Shown here piece by piece: positions 47,655 through 59,090 of a stretch of DNA of 64,000 nucleotides (position 1 is its first letter; every line of letters begins with the position of its first letter). The stretch spans positions 134,915,990 through 134,979,989 of the forward strand of contig CP136067.1 in assembly GCA_032622095.1 (NCBI GenBank). The letters run 5' to 3'. This DNA comes from Siphonodentalium dalli. Taxonomy: Eukaryota; Mollusca; Scaphopoda; Gadilida; Siphonodentaliidae. The translations under genes were made by a program, and so were the position numbers. Under the pieces are notes generated by a model, which was not told where the DNA came from, ran no database searches, and saw nothing but the letters and a program-made list of their open reading frames with translations.

Positions 47655-48082
47655 CAAGCCTGGAAATAGTGTCTGTCATTTGCACAATGAGGTCCCCAGA
47701 GGGTGAATTTAGTGATGCTATCCCATCACTAAATTTGCCCTCTGGGAACCTAGTTCTGCTTAGGCATTATCTTCTGGGAAGTATCTACTTCTCAAATTAA
47801 CATTGTTTTTGGATACTTTTTTCCTTCTGTTCAGGTTCTATATCCCCTAATTTGCAGAAGATAAATTGCATAATTAAGGTAACTGATGGGTGAACATCAC
47901 TAACTTCAACTCGGGAACTTCAATCTTATCCTAGGTCTCCCATAGCAGTAGAGGCCTAATCAGAATAAGGTTCCCAGATAGTGAATTTGGTGATGCTAGC
48001 CCACCGTGCGGAATAACGTCACTAAATTCACCCTCTGGGGACCTCATTCTGCAAATAACAGACACACTATATATAGGCTTGG
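47655..48082. mobile_element. GAGGTCCCCAGAGGG MITE, ~428 bp, long TIRs
   Basis: Both ends carry the same inverted ~70-bp sequence: 'caagcctggaaatagtg', 'tctgtcatttgcacaatgag', 'ggtccccagagggtgaattt', 'agtgatgctatccc'. It has no ORF with support. 48083-48535 shows nothing recognisable. Confidence 0.75.
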
Positions 48083-48539
48083 CAATCCCTGATCAGCATA
48101 GCTATCTAAAACAAATATCACACAAATCACCCCGATCACCATAGATATAACCAATGTGTGATGAACCTAAAATGATCTCGTGAAAAATAATTATCACACA
48201 AGAAGCTAGTATCTGCCACCATCAACGATAATGTAATGTGTGATTCGACTCATCGAGACCACGGATCTCTCTGCCTCTGCTATGTCTAGAATGATCTCGT
48301 GACAAAACAAAATTAGGCCACGCAGTGTCAATTTTCCCGAATCTCAGACTTGCCCGCATGGTCCCGAAAACCATGTTTTTAATCACATTCTATCTGTGGG
48401 GAAAGTTTTAATCAGTGTAAAATAACATCGGTATGTTTTTGATATAAACATGCATGGAATTGAGTCGAACAGACCGGTTTCCCAGTTCAGATTTCAGATT
48501 CATTACTCTAATTGGTAACAATGTTCAAACATTTATTAA

Positions 48540-48931
48540 CCCTTTACCCAACAAAACGGCCAAAACCGGCCAAATAAAGCTTCAACAGCCTAAAATATCT
48601 TCGGTCTGTCTCAATAGAACCATACAAATATGGATATCATTGGAACCGGCTCATTGACCACATTGTGATGGTTACAGTTATGCCCTGTGCCAATGCATTC
48701 TCTTATATATGCGAGTCGACCATAGGTCGCCTCACATATATAAGAGAATGCATTGGCCTAAAAAAAATCTTTTTTTAACACTTTTTACCATTTTTTCTTA
48801 CATTCTTTAACAATTTTATAATTTTTAATGTGTTAAGCCAATGCATTCTCTTATATATGCGCGGCGACCTATGGTCGACTCGCATATATAAGAGAATGCA
48901 TTGGCACAGGGCCCTTCTGTTGGGTAAAGGG
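48540..48931 (+). mobile_element. TTAA double-hairpin MITE, family 1, copy B
   Basis: TTAA at 48536-48539 and 48932-48935. Hairpins of exactly 67 nt lie at 48690-48756 and 48838-48904. The second hairpin is the reverse complement of the first apart from single-base changes. The subterminal segment 'cggccaaaaccggccaaa' and the intervening A/T-rich spacer are as in copies C-E. Confidence 0.9.
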
Positions 48932-49009
48932 TTAAGCACATGATTTATATCACTGCTATTTTTGATGAAACAAGAGGTTTCACCACAGGTGCTGGGATAC
49001 CCCAATGGT

Positions 49010-49430
49010 GAAAATTGAAATATGGGCAGGTCCGACGAACAAATTACTTGACAATTCCAATGAACGACGGATGGAAATACAACATTTTCAGATAAACAAA
49101 GAGGAATAACTCTTGAATGGAAAATGTGAACAACATCAATGAACCCTCATTCGAAAGGGCTCCTGATGAGAACTCTACACACCAAATTTCATCGAGATCT
49201 GATTACCCATGGTTGAGATATATGAGCGGACGGACAGAAATCCAACATTTTCAAATAAACAAAGAGGGATAACGTGAACAACGTCAATGAACCCTATTTT
49301 GAAAGCCCTCCTGATGTCAAACCAGCATATCAAATTTTATCAATACCTGATAACCAATGGTTGAGATATATGAGCGGATGGACAGGCAGATGGACACATG
49401 GACAGACAGATGCATGTAATCCAGTATAAT
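49010..49430. repeat. Dispersed repeat of the 'ggttgagatatatgagcgga' type
   Basis: Two ~140-bp units carry 'aacattttcaaataaacaaa', 'gaacaacgtcaatgaaccct' and 'ggttgagatatatgagcgga'. They lie just downstream of the Rab gene's last coding exon. Confidence 0.6.
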
Positions 49431-49799
49431 TAATCACAGGGAATCTATCAACTAAGTTTTTACTGACATCTGTTTGGGAATTATTGGCCATGGAAAACTG
49501 AAATTAGACCCGGAACTCGCCGATGGGCAGGTGGAATGTAAGGGATAAATACAAGCGCATGGTTTTCAAAACATTTTTGACGTACGAAATGGGAAATTGA
49601 CCTTGCATGGCCTTATTACACAGTAAGCTGTAATCTGCCCTATCACAGAGATCTTAACAAGAGAGTTGTTATTCGAGGCCGCTTGGCTCTGCCGGCGATT
49701 GCGTTCCACGTGATCTGAGTATGAATTCGATGTTTCTGCTTTATAGTTCGCACCAGATTGTTGAGTATCTGGCACTATTCATCAGCTGCAGAGATTTTG

Positions 49800-49884
49800 T
49801 CATCCGCAGCATTTCCGCTTTGGATTACTTTCAGTTAATTTAAGGGCTTCTTCGATCTGTCTGTCCTCTTTCTGTTTCAGAACT
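49800..49884 (-). CDS. Rab GTPase, last coding exon (C-terminal tail and prenylation motif)
   Basis: The acceptor 'caagctcttttttcag' precedes base 49884. The first base completes a Leu codon split with the previous exon (TT + A). The exon reads VLKQKEDRQIEEALKLTESN and then PKRKCCG followed by TGA (49800-49802). A short basic tail ending in two adjacent cysteines near the C-terminus is the usual Rab geranylgeranylation signal that anchors the protein to membranes. The length of 85 nt fits the phase exactly (1 + 28 codons including stop). Confidence 0.9.
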
Positions 49885-50074
49885 CTGAAAAAAGAGCTTG
49901 ATAACATTACTACATATGTAGTTCATAGAGAGAACACAATGTGCATCTTAATCGAGAATCTTTAATCGAATGACTTGCGGATGGCACAAGGATATATTTC
50001 ACGAGATTTGATGCAAGATGTGTTCTGTATTTAATCTACACCGTTGTATCAGATAAGTTCAATCCACGCTTTAA

Positions 50075-50466
50075 CCCTTTACCCAACAAACCGGCCAAAA
50101 CCGGCCAAATAAAGCTTCAACAGCCTAAAATATCTTCGGTCTGTCTCAATAAAACCATACACATATGGATATCATTGGAAACGGCTCCTTGACCACATTG
50201 TGATAGTTACAGTTAGCCCTGTGCCAATGCATTCTCTTATATATGCGAGTCGACCATAGGTCGCCTCGCATATATAAGAGAATGCATTGGCCTAAAAAAA
50301 ATCTTTTTTTTAACACTTTTTACCATTTTTTCTTACATTCTTTAACAATTTTATAATTTTTAATATGTTAAGCCAATGCATTCTCTTATATATGCGAGGC
50401 GACCTATGGTCGACTCGCATATATAAGAGAATGCATTGGCACAGGGCCCTTCTGTTGGGTAAAGGG
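50075..50466 (+). mobile_element. TTAA double-hairpin MITE, family 1, copy C
   Basis: TTAA at 50071-50074 and 50467-50470. 67-nt hairpins at 50224-50290 and 50373-50439. It is nearly identical to copy B, so both are recent. It lies in the last intron of the Rab gene. Confidence 0.9.
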
Positions 50467-50840
50467 TTAACCTTCATTGATACTATAGCTATACATTTAT
50501 TGTGATTTATGTCTGATGAATAACCAGTAACGATTGGGGCATCACCTGCAGCAGTTCGTTGACGTAATGTACATCATCTTTCTTGGAACAACTTCAACAA
50601 AAATAGTTTGGGTTTGTATTCCACTAGAGGTTAACACTAATATGTATTCAATGGCTGGGATTCCGGTGTATACATGTGCATCACGTCAATGGATGTGGAA
50701 TAAAATACATTAGGGACCAGCATATTCATACAGATATTACAGGGTATGTTTTTTTTTAAATTTATTTCATTCCTATGTGTGATTATATCTTGATTTCTTG
50801 AGTGATTATAAATGATAATTTCACTGGTGAATTATGTCAC

Positions 50841-51146
50841 TTTAAAGTGATGTGAAACACTCTGGTGGGGTGATCAAATAGAATTTTAGAATAATCTTGC
50901 TCAAAGTAGTTATTTTTACAAATATTAATCCAAATTGACAACACATGGAGCCATTTCATATATTAATTAAATGCAATGACTTTGGATGGCGAAAACAATT
51001 GTGTTAGTTTATCGCTAAAAGTTGCGTCCCTAATCGGGATGTAAATATTTACAATTTGGCGTAGTTCAGACGGTGATATCTGTGGAGTGGTATGGTCGAT
51101 TTCTTTGAATTTTTCAGCGACGTTAGTAGTATGCTACATTCCCCAG
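50841..51146. repeat. ~300-bp dispersed repeat, copy 1 (direct)
   Basis: It begins 'tttaaagtgatgtgaaacac' and ends 'agtatgctacattccccagg'. It shares 'aataatcttgctcaaagta', 'attaattaaatgcaatga', 'atatttacaattt.gcgtagt' and 'gtggagtggtatggtcgatt' with copies at 51634-51946 (direct) and 55522-55810 (inverted). Confidence 0.85.
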
Positions 51147-51633
51147 GTTGCCGATTTCAACAATTTCAACAATATTTGGTGTATGAGTCTCCTGCAACAA
51201 TATCTCAGACGAGTTCAAAAACCAGGTTTGTCCGAAAAAAAATTTGCAGAGTTATGGGTCTTAGTTTGTCTATTTTTAGCAATGTTATCACCGTTAGCGC
51301 GATAACTCAATGAAATATTAACCGATTTAAACAATATGTGGTATATGAGTCTATTGCAACAATATCTCGGACGAGTTCGAAAACCTGGTTTGTCCGAAAA
51401 AAAAATCGGGAGTTATGGGTCTTAGTTTGTCTATTTTAATCACAATTTTATCGATAACTCAATGAAATATTAACGGATTCAATTGATATTTGGTATATAG
51501 GTCTATTGCAATAATATACCACCGTCCAACTTTTTTTCCCGGAGTTGTGCACCTTATTGGCAGAAGTTTGGTTCGACTGCCAAAAAACTCGACAAAAGCA
51601 TCTTAGATGCGTACCCCTTGTTATACACCTGTT
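51147..51633. repeat. Three ~165-bp tandem units between the direct copies
   Basis: Units carry 'aacaatatttggtgtatgag', 'tctattgcaacaatatct', 'cggacgagttcgaaaacc', 'tttgtccgaaaaaa' and 'gagttatgggtcttagtttg'. Overlapping ORFs are repeat-derived. Confidence 0.8.
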
Positions 51634-51946
51634 TTTAAAGTGATGTGAAAAATTGTGATAAAATAGAAATTGAGAATAATCTTGCTCAAGGTATATACAA
51701 TAGTTATTATTACGAATATTAATCCAAACTCAAAACACACACCGCCATTCATTTATATTAATTAAATGCAATGATTCTTGGTGGCGAAATCATTTGCATT
51801 TCTTCATCGCCGATAGTTGCGTCCCGAATCGAGAAGTAAATATTTACAATTGAGCGTAGTTCAGACGATGTTTTCTATGGAGTGGTATGGTCGATTTCTT
51901 TGAGATTTTCGGCGATGTTAGTAGAATACTACATTCTCCAGGTTAG
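51634..51946. repeat. ~300-bp dispersed repeat, copy 2 (direct)
   Basis: Same order as copy 1. Together the two copies flank the tandem block 51147-51633, so 50841-51946 could be one composite element with direct terminal repeats. No retroviral-type signals (primer binding site, TG...CA ends) were seen. Confidence 0.8.
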
Positions 51947-52109
51947 CATAGCGCATGAGTATTAACTTATCAATTTCACGCGCCCCAACGAGTCTATAAT
52001 ATGTCTTTAATTTGCGCTGTATGTATTCATACATGCTATCGATATAATTATGCATCATGGGTATAATGGCGGTATTATTCGGAATTCTGGTAAATCAGAT
52101 GTTTATAGT

Positions 52110-52357
52110 GGAATATAATAAACAGAATAATCACTTGATTGAACTGGTGGTGGAAAATAAGTCATTCGAGGCAGGGACTATTTTGTAAAACACTTGAGCA
52201 CAATCATGTTTGTACAATGTCTCTACCTCTCGTGAATTATTTGACGTCACCAGTTCAATCAAGTGATTATTCTCTATATAACGCCCCTGTCTCTCATGAA
52301 TTATTTGACGTCACCAGTTCAATCAAGTGATTACTCTCCACATAATCACTTGAGTTC
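52110..52357. repeat. Inverted and duplicated 'aatcacttgattgaactggt' element
   Basis: The arm 52125-52149 (gaataatcacttgattgaac) recurs inverted at 52248-52274 and again at 52312-52338, within a ~64-bp direct duplication ('gaattatttgacgtcaccag'). A further 'ataatcacttgag' closes it. It looks like a small hairpin MITE with a duplicated end. Confidence 0.7.
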
Positions 52358-52524
52358 TCATTTTGTTTCCGAATTCTGATGAAATAGGTTGCTAATATCA
52401 ATAACAGAAAATATAACTGTATAGCGGCCGGTGTATATATGGAAAGGGAAGGTGGGGATTTATTTGTAATTTCACAAAGTTTAACCTTTCTGTACTAAAT
52501 ACGCATTGATGATTAGTTTACTTA

Positions 52525-52595
52525 GGAAATGTTCAGATAATAAGCTCAACAAAAAACAACAGGTCATTTGTTGAACTTATTATCTGAACATTCCC
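52525..52595. repeat. Hairpin, 28-nt arms
   Basis: The arms 52525-52552 and 52568-52595 (ggaaatgttcagataataag and its complement) have two mismatches and a ~15-nt A/C-rich loop. Confidence 0.85.
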
Positions 52596-52599
52596 CCAA

Positions 52600-54235
52600 C
52601 AATGAAAATGTACACAGCCTTCAAATTAGGAAAAATGTCCCACCGCAAATTAAATGCTGTGGCATTAAAGATTCTACATGTTGCCATCACAATTTCCCAC
52701 GGCATTGCTTATTGCCTTGGCCAATTTTGATGGACTGATTAATATGAATCATTCTGCTCTTGTATTATCTTTTTTCTGTCTGTTGTCTGGTTTTATTTCA
52801 TGAACATCCCTCCAAATGAATAATAGGCAATTCCAATGTAGGCATTATGACTGAATGGGAGAATCCATTTAGTATAGAAAGGGTTAATATGACCATAGGC
52901 TAGTGTAATTAACGAACCACAGATAATAAACCATAAGCTAGGATATATCTGTGCCTTTTTTAATCTTATAAAAATAACTTCACAGAAGCGTATTCCCATC
53001 AAATAAGATTCACTCAGGCCTTATATCGTGATGTGTTTATGATTAATTTGACTCCAGACATGCACAAGGGTTCATTGAAAGAGTTGGTCCAATAGCTAGC
53101 AATTTTGTGTATAAATTAGGTCAATCAAACATCAGGTCATGTCAGAAATCAGAGGTTCACAAACAAACAAACAAACTACGAGCTCTCAACTCAGACTTAA
53201 AACCTAATTTTTTTTTTAAAAAGCCGTCCCTTTTGTACAAATTATTATAGAATATAAACTCCCAACATCAAACTGGAAGTATTCAAAAATCAAGACTGTT
53301 GGTTGTTGCCAAGAGGGGAGTATTTTACTGAAATTAACCATTATATTACTGACGCTGTGTACTATACGAAGAAGCTTGTCGATTTAAGAAATGTCATCAT
53401 GTCGATTTCAACGAAACTCGACGAGCAACATCATCATGTAGCTTTCACCATCGACTGAATTCGCGATAACGTGAAAGTATCTTCTGCTTTGTTTATAAGT
53501 GTGTGTTCCCTTTCGATTCATGAAAATGGAAGGATATCTAAGGATTGTCAGATTCACGTATGTACTATGTAATATTAGGATAATTTAAACGCGATATAAT
53601 AACGTTTGCATGAATCACCGAATTTCGACTCCAGTATCGCCCAGAGTGATTAAGATTTTCTCATTGCACGCGTGATTTATATTTTAGGCCACTCTAATGC
53701 AAATATTTGAAAGTCCTTATTATGTCATAATTATGTTCTCAATAAAATGTAAACCGTGGCTACGAATGAACTTCACTGTGCATAATTTCGACAGTAACTC
53801 CCCTTATTTTGGAACGCCGGCCATTGAAAGACGCGCACGTTTATTTTTCCGATTACGACATTAACGCTTTAAGCCCACCGATCTACTGTGCGACAAAAGT
53901 GGTCGCAAAAATTCAAAATACGATCGTCGTATTAGATAATAATTGGTGACGTCACAAAATCAGATATAGTCTATATACGACCCAAAGCGTCCGGCTTTGG
54001 TTCGTTATAATAGTCTTCAAGGATGTGAAGTGTCGGTGTCCATGACTTCCCCCACCCTGAAAAAAATGTGGGAACTATAGAAATGAGCAGTGTCCATCTG
54101 CACAAATGTTTTATTGTCTAGACAATAACTTAATTTATATTTGACAAAATTTTCCACATTAGGTCTACAGTTGCGAAAATCTGGTGTCAAGATCAAATTT
54201 GAGACATCTTTAAATGTAAATAAATAAATAAACTT
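52600..54235. other. Rab intron sequence, no further gene supported
   Basis: A 69-aa hydrophobic open frame on the minus strand (52793-53002) has no homologue I recognise. A small hairpin 'ccaaagcgtccggctttgg' lies at about 53981. Confidence 0.5.
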
Positions 54236-54237
54236 AC

Positions 54238-54314
54238 AATGTTAGAGCTTTGATGGATTCCTCAATATTCTGACCAGACTTGGCACTGGTTTCGAAAAAC
54301 AATGCATCATATTC
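54238..54314 (-). CDS. Rab GTPase, G5 (ETSAK) exon
   Basis: The acceptor 'ctctttatttcag' precedes base 54314 and the donor ATT|GTAAGT follows 54238. The 77-nt exon reads EYDALFFETSAKSGQNIEES and then IKALT, leaving two bases (TT) for the next exon. ETSAK is the G5 guanine-base loop of Ras-superfamily GTPases. The start joins in phase 0 to the preceding exon (LAE|EYDALFF), as expected for a Rab. Confidence 0.93.
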
Positions 54315-54787
54315 CTGAAATAAAGAGAATAACAACATTGGGGATATTCCAGTGTAATTTTGGAAACTATACTGGGTCAAGGTGTATCAACTTATCAAAT
54401 TTGTATGCATAATTACAAATGTGAAGCAAACACTACTTAACAATTACAGTTTAAACAGTTAATCCAGTTAACATGTGCAGTTTATAAACAGCATGCCTCC
54501 AAGCCATGAGGCCAAATATTGATAACTAAGTAATTAGTGGGGGTTAAATTCGGAAATAAATTGTTGTTAATTTTCCACACTAAAAAAGTGTTACATTTTC
54601 CATTGAATATGCACTTCTTCAATGAAAAATCCAACCAAAGTGGTATTTATAGCAGTCCGACTGGTAATGTTATACAGGGTGTTTACACTGTGCAAATTAT
54701 TTATCATATCAAAGAAAGAGCATTATTCCTTACTACTTTATCTCAGAGAAATTAATACCAAACAAGTATTTTTGAGTAGCAAACGTC

Positions 54788-55290
54788 ACACACCTTAGCG
54801 AATGTTGCTCTGGCACCCCATGTTATCACTCATCTGAGCGATAGTTGCTCTGTCACCCCATGTTATCACCCACCTTTGCGAGTGTTGCTCCATCACCCCA
54901 TGTTATCACTCACCTTAGCAAGTGTTGATCAATCACCCCATGTTATCACTCACCTGAGCGAGCATTGCTCAGTCACCCCATGTTATCACTCATCTTAGCG
55001 AGCGTTGCTCTGTCACCCATCTTATCACTCACCTTAGCTAGCATTGCTCCATCACACCATGTGATTTATCACTCACCTTAGCGAGCGTTACTTCGTCACC
55101 CTGTGTTATCACTCACCTCAGCGAGCATTGCTCTGTCACACCATGTTAACACTCACCTGAGTGAGCATTGCTCTGTCACCCCATGTTATCACTCATCTTA
55201 GCGAGCGTTGCTTGGTCACACCATGTTATCACTCACCTCAGCGAGCGTTACTGTCACCCCGTGTTATTACTCACCTCAGCGAGTGTTGCT
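54788..55290. repeat. 40-41-bp minisatellite made from an exon end plus its 5' splice site
   Basis: Thirteen units (plus-strand form 'cccatgttatcactcacct' + 'cagcgagcgttgctctgt') run without a gap into the end of the Rab G4 exon. Read on the minus strand, each unit repeats the last exon bases (gcaacactcgctgag) followed by the donor gtgagtgataac. Ten of 13 units keep the GT of the donor (CACCT on plus). Three have CATCT and have lost it. The exon-proximal unit (donor GT at 55273-55274) is the one that keeps the reading frame. Confidence 0.9.
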
Positions 55291-55385
55291 CCGTCGCCCC
55301 ATCTTATCGCTCGACAGTCATCAGTGTCTGTCATATCAGTTTTATTTCCCAAAACCATAAAAACTACATCATCTTCCGTACCTTC
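55275..55385 (-). CDS. Rab GTPase, G4 (NKTD) exon
   Basis: The acceptor 'atttctgtcttcag' precedes base 55385 and the donor GAG|GTGAGT follows 55275. The exon is 111 nt = 37 codons, phase 0 at both ends, and reads EGTEDDVVFMVLGNKTDMTD then TDDCRAIRWGDGATLAE. NKTD is the G4 motif that sets guanine specificity, placed as usual after the beta-5 strand (VVFMVLG). The segment between G4 and G5 has the normal Rab length. The last 15 or so exon bases have been copied into the adjacent minisatellite. Confidence 0.93.
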
Positions 55386-55521
55386 CTGAAGACAGAAATT
55401 ATTATGTGCTAAGTTCTTGTATAATTTTATGTTTTTAGAATTGTGTGCCAATTTAAAGACATATTATGTACTTGTTTGGGTGCGTGAAACTGATAAGTTA
55501 GTATTAGGCACTATGACAACT

Positions 55522-55810
55522 GGAGGAATGTAACATTCTACTTACATCGCCGATAATTTGAAGCAATTCGACCCTACCACTCCATAGAAAACATTGTCAG
55601 AACTACGCTCAATTGTAAATATTTACTACTCGATTCGGGACGCATCTATCAGCGATAAACTAACAAAAACGATTTCGCCATTGAGAGTCACTCCATTTAA
55701 TTCATATCAATTTGGATATAATATTTGTAAAAATTACTACTTTGAACAAGATTATTCTCAGAGTCCATTTCTATTTGATCACTTTACCAGAGTGTTTCAC
55801 ATCACTTTAA
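55522..55810. repeat. ~290-bp dispersed repeat, copy 3 (inverted)
   Basis: Reverse complement of the copies at 50841 and 51634. Its outer end 'gtgtttcacatcactttaa' gives the same terminus, which supports a defined element boundary at TTAAAGTGATGTGAAACAC. Confidence 0.8.
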
Positions 55811-56066
55811 GATTTCTGCAAACAATTATCAAACCGAATATACATCTGCAATTTTTTAATTTAACAAGTATCTAAAATAAGGATTTTTTAAACGGCATGT
55901 ACCATTAAGAATACCTCAGACCGTTGTATCAGTTGAATTGTGTTCATAGTGAATTAATATTTTTTGCAATATTTTGACAGTTTTCAATACAAAGAGAAGT
56001 AGCATTTGATCAGAATATTATAGCAGTGTGCAATCAGAAAGATAGAATATATGTTACACGTAGAAT

Positions 56067-56201
56067 ACACCCATAGTAGCTGAGAGTACAAAACGTTCAC
56101 CAAGAGTGGAATTGTGGTTTTAACATTGAGCCTTTGGGCAAGCTGTTTAAAACCACAATACCATTGTGAAATTTTTTACTCTCGGCTACTATGGGTGCAT
56201 T
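56067..56201. repeat. 135-bp imperfect hairpin
   Basis: 'cacccatagtagctgagagt' ... 'ggaattgtggttttaa' pairs with 'ttaaaaccacaataccattg' ... 'actctcggctactatgggtg'. The loop is about 30 nt. Confidence 0.8.
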
Positions 56202-57340
56202 TTATTTATGCCATAATAATTATTTTTCATTTGTTCTGCGAATTCAACTATTCCCCTGTTCACGTTTAATGTGTATCCTCACCGAGTGAGCCAAACATGA
56301 TGTTATAAGGAATGGGTGTCATGCGTAGTAATGCATACTTTTATTTCATGACATCAGCCTGTTTCTAGGCCAACAGATCAGATCAGATCACATGATATTG
56401 TCATTCATGTGTTTCCTAGTTCATATAACGCTAGCAAGCTAAGTTTGATTGAAATGCAGGCAATTTTTCACATGCTTAATTGATATCATAACAACTTCCA
56501 ATTTTAAATGAATGTAACAGAAGAACTATTTTGCAAACTACGATGTAGTACTACATTTACAGCCACAGTAGAAATTTATACCAATAGTAGGGTGTAAAGA
56601 TGAATTTTATAAAATAGATGTTACACTCACACCATCGTAGACAATTATGGTATAAAATATATCTAAATGTGATACAATCGGATGAGATATAAGCGTTTTT
56701 GCATCAAATTAAAATACCGGTATAACATTTTGGACAGTACAGGCAGATGTTCAAATAACTGCAGAAGATAGTGAGTGAAGTTTCAAGAAAGAGATAAAAT
56801 ATAGAAATAGACTGAACTACCACACCCTTCAATGTATAGAGAATACCTACAGTTTTTGTTTGAATACCAAAATATCTCATGAGTGTCTGGAAAGAAATAT
56901 CAAACTTGTAGTCGTGAGTGAAAATTTTATATTTCTTTCCAGCCACGAATGAGATGTTTCAGGTATTCAAAAAAAACAATGTAGGTATTCCTTTTATTAT
57001 ATGCGGCTTATTTGGGCTCCAAGTTGCTAATTTAAGTCTTAATTAATTAAATAATTAACTGTACTTAATTAAAGAGTGCGCATGTCAGTGTTTACAAACA
57101 GAAAAGAGCCTATGCATAGTTGAAATAGACATGCTGCGACTCAAACATAGAATTATCGATTGATCACATGCCGTCATAAATTCATTGCTTTTGATTGGCT
57201 AGTGGACAGTGTGCAAAACAATGATCACTCAATCAACCTTGGCAGCTCGTGTTAATTTCAAGCCTACAGTGAAATAACGGAACACAATTTCACTGTAGCT
57301 CCGAAGACATAAATTCGATGAATTACGTTTTGGTGATCTT
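56201..57340. other. Rab intron sequence, no gene recognised
   Basis: Two short self-complementary tracts occur: 'gatgtttcaggtattcaaa' around 56950 against 'tttgaataccaaaatatctc' at 56860. Otherwise unremarkable. Confidence 0.5.
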
Positions 57341-57344
57341 CAGC

Positions 57345-57561
57345 TACAGTAATGCTCTAATTAATCGAATTCTTAACCAAAGCAGAATTATGGGCAACTT
57401 TTCAGGATTTAGTCGGACATATGGCTTGTTGCCATTCATCGGAAAGCTCTCCCCGAGAGCTTTCCGATGAATGGCAACAAGCCATATTTCCGACTAAATC
57501 CTGAAAAGTTACCCATAATTCTGCTTTGGTTAAGAGGTCGATTAATTAGAGCATTACTGTA
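57345..57561. mobile_element. 217-bp palindromic hairpin MITE, copy 1
   Basis: It is almost fully self-complementary from 'tacagtaatgctctaattaa' to 'ttaattagagcattactgta', with the centre at 'agctctccccgagagct'. Related copies are at 58218-58420 and 61493-61709. There is no ORF of its own. Confidence 0.85.
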
Positions 57562-57705
57562 TTTTATAGGCAAGCATATAATAAATGAATCTATTACAAT
57601 AACCATATCCAATTACATGTTTCTCCTTCATTTCACTCAGAAAATCAATTACGGCAGAGACAAAGCATCAAGTCAATCCTCTCCAAGAAAACACCATACA
57701 ACCTT

Positions 57706-58120
57706 CAAGCCTGCAAATAGTGTGTCTGTCATTGGCAGAATGAGGTCCCCAGAGGGTGAATTTAGTGATGCTATCCCACACAGTGGGGGACCCCATTCTG
57801 CTTAGGCCTCATTTTCTGGGAAGTATCTATAGTCTCAAATTAACATTGGTTTAGATACTTTTTTCTTTCTGGAAAGTTTCTATATCCCCAAATTTGCAGA
57901 AGATAAAATATTAGAGGTGACTAATGGGTGAACATCACCAACTTCAACTGGGGAACTTCAATCTGATCATAGGTCTCCCATAGCAGTTGAGGACTAAGCA
58001 GAAAGAGGTTCCCAGAGGGGTAAATTTGGCGACACCAGCCCTCCTTGTGGGATAACATCACTAAATTCACCCTCTGGGGACCTCATTCCGCAAATCACAG
58101 ACTCACTATTTGCAGACTTG
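57706..58120. mobile_element. GAGGTCCCCAGAGGG MITE, 415 bp
   Basis: Inverted ends 'caagcctgcaaatagtgtg' ... 'cactatttgcagacttg', with inner 'gaggtccccagagggtgaat' and its complement. Same internal sequence as 47655-48082. Confidence 0.75.
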
Positions 58121-58217
58121 ATGACCTCGCTTGGATTTTCCCATTCAATTTTAAAAGTAAGTGGTCTATCCTTCTTTGGTAGGAATGTTCAAAAGGCAGA
58201 TAAACCCCAAATGGATT

Positions 58218-58420
58218 TACAGTAATGCCCTTAAATAATCGACTCCTTAACCACAGCAGAATTATGGGTCATTTTTCAGGATTTAGTCAGAAATATGGCT
58301 TGTTGCCATTCATCGGAAAGCTCTCACTGAGCAACAAGCCATATTTCCAACTAAATCCTGAAAAATTACCCTTAATTCTGCTGTGGTTAAGGAGTCAATT
58401 ATTTAGGGCATTATTTTATA
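58218..58420. mobile_element. Palindromic hairpin MITE, copy 2 (right arm shortened)
   Basis: Same arms as 57345-57561, but about 20 nt next to the centre ('ctttccgatgaatggcaa' side) is missing from the right arm. Confidence 0.8.
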
Positions 58421-58782
58421 GGGTGGTTCAGGTTATAATCCCTAAAAAAAATAGTTCTGGATAGCGTCACTAAATTCACCATCTGGTGACCTCATTCGGC
58501 AACGAGAGATACACCATCTCAATTGGAATCATACATAATCAGTCTTATATTTTGAATATCATTTTCAGGTGTTTATCATAGGGGACAAGTGACATGGTTT
58601 TGTCTCTGCCAGCAACTTGACTGATGTGTTGGACTGATGGAGATGAAGGAAGCCCAGTCTAATCTGCTATATATATATAGCAGCTAGCTACACATTAAAT
58701 CCTGTCACCTGGGACAATCATATAAAACCAGTTTCTATAAAAGCCGACAGTAATCTTACGTCTCTGGAAGTCCAAAGAAAAC

Positions 58783-59090
58783 CATGTGCAATGCATTGTA
58801 ATATAAATGCGAGTCTGCCATAGGGAGCCTCACATATATAAGAGAATACATTGGCCTAACAATATTTACATTGACCTTTTAAGCCAATGCATTCTCTTAT
58901 ATATGGGAGTCTATGTGGGAGCCTCTCATATATAAGAGAATACATTGGCCTAACAATATTTATGTTGACCTTTTAAGCCAATGCATTCTCTTATATATGC
59001 AAGGCTCCCTATGGCAACTCGCATATATAAGAGAATGCACTGGCACATGATCTTCAATGCTGCACCAGCGCAGCTCCCATCATGAAAGGG
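58783..59090. mobile_element. TTAA hairpin MITE, TIR family 3, three hairpins, 5' end lost
   Basis: The right end 'ctcccatcatgaaaggg' is followed by TTAA (59091-59094). It contains three diverged hairpins (about 58790-58855, 58877-58949, 58977-59043) of the same module found in families 1 and 2, but with the loop changed to 'ccatagggagcctc'. The left TIR is not recognisable. Confidence 0.7.

Noticed and set aside
52793..53002. 69-aa hydrophobic ORF on the minus strand, TM-like
   Set aside because: It lies in an intron of the Rab gene with no family resemblance that I can name. It could be chance in T-rich sequence.
55161..55412. Overlapping plus-strand ORFs (SLILASV / LSPHVITHLSER repeats)
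   Set aside because: They are the complement of the minisatellite and the Rab G4 exon. The real coding strand is minus.
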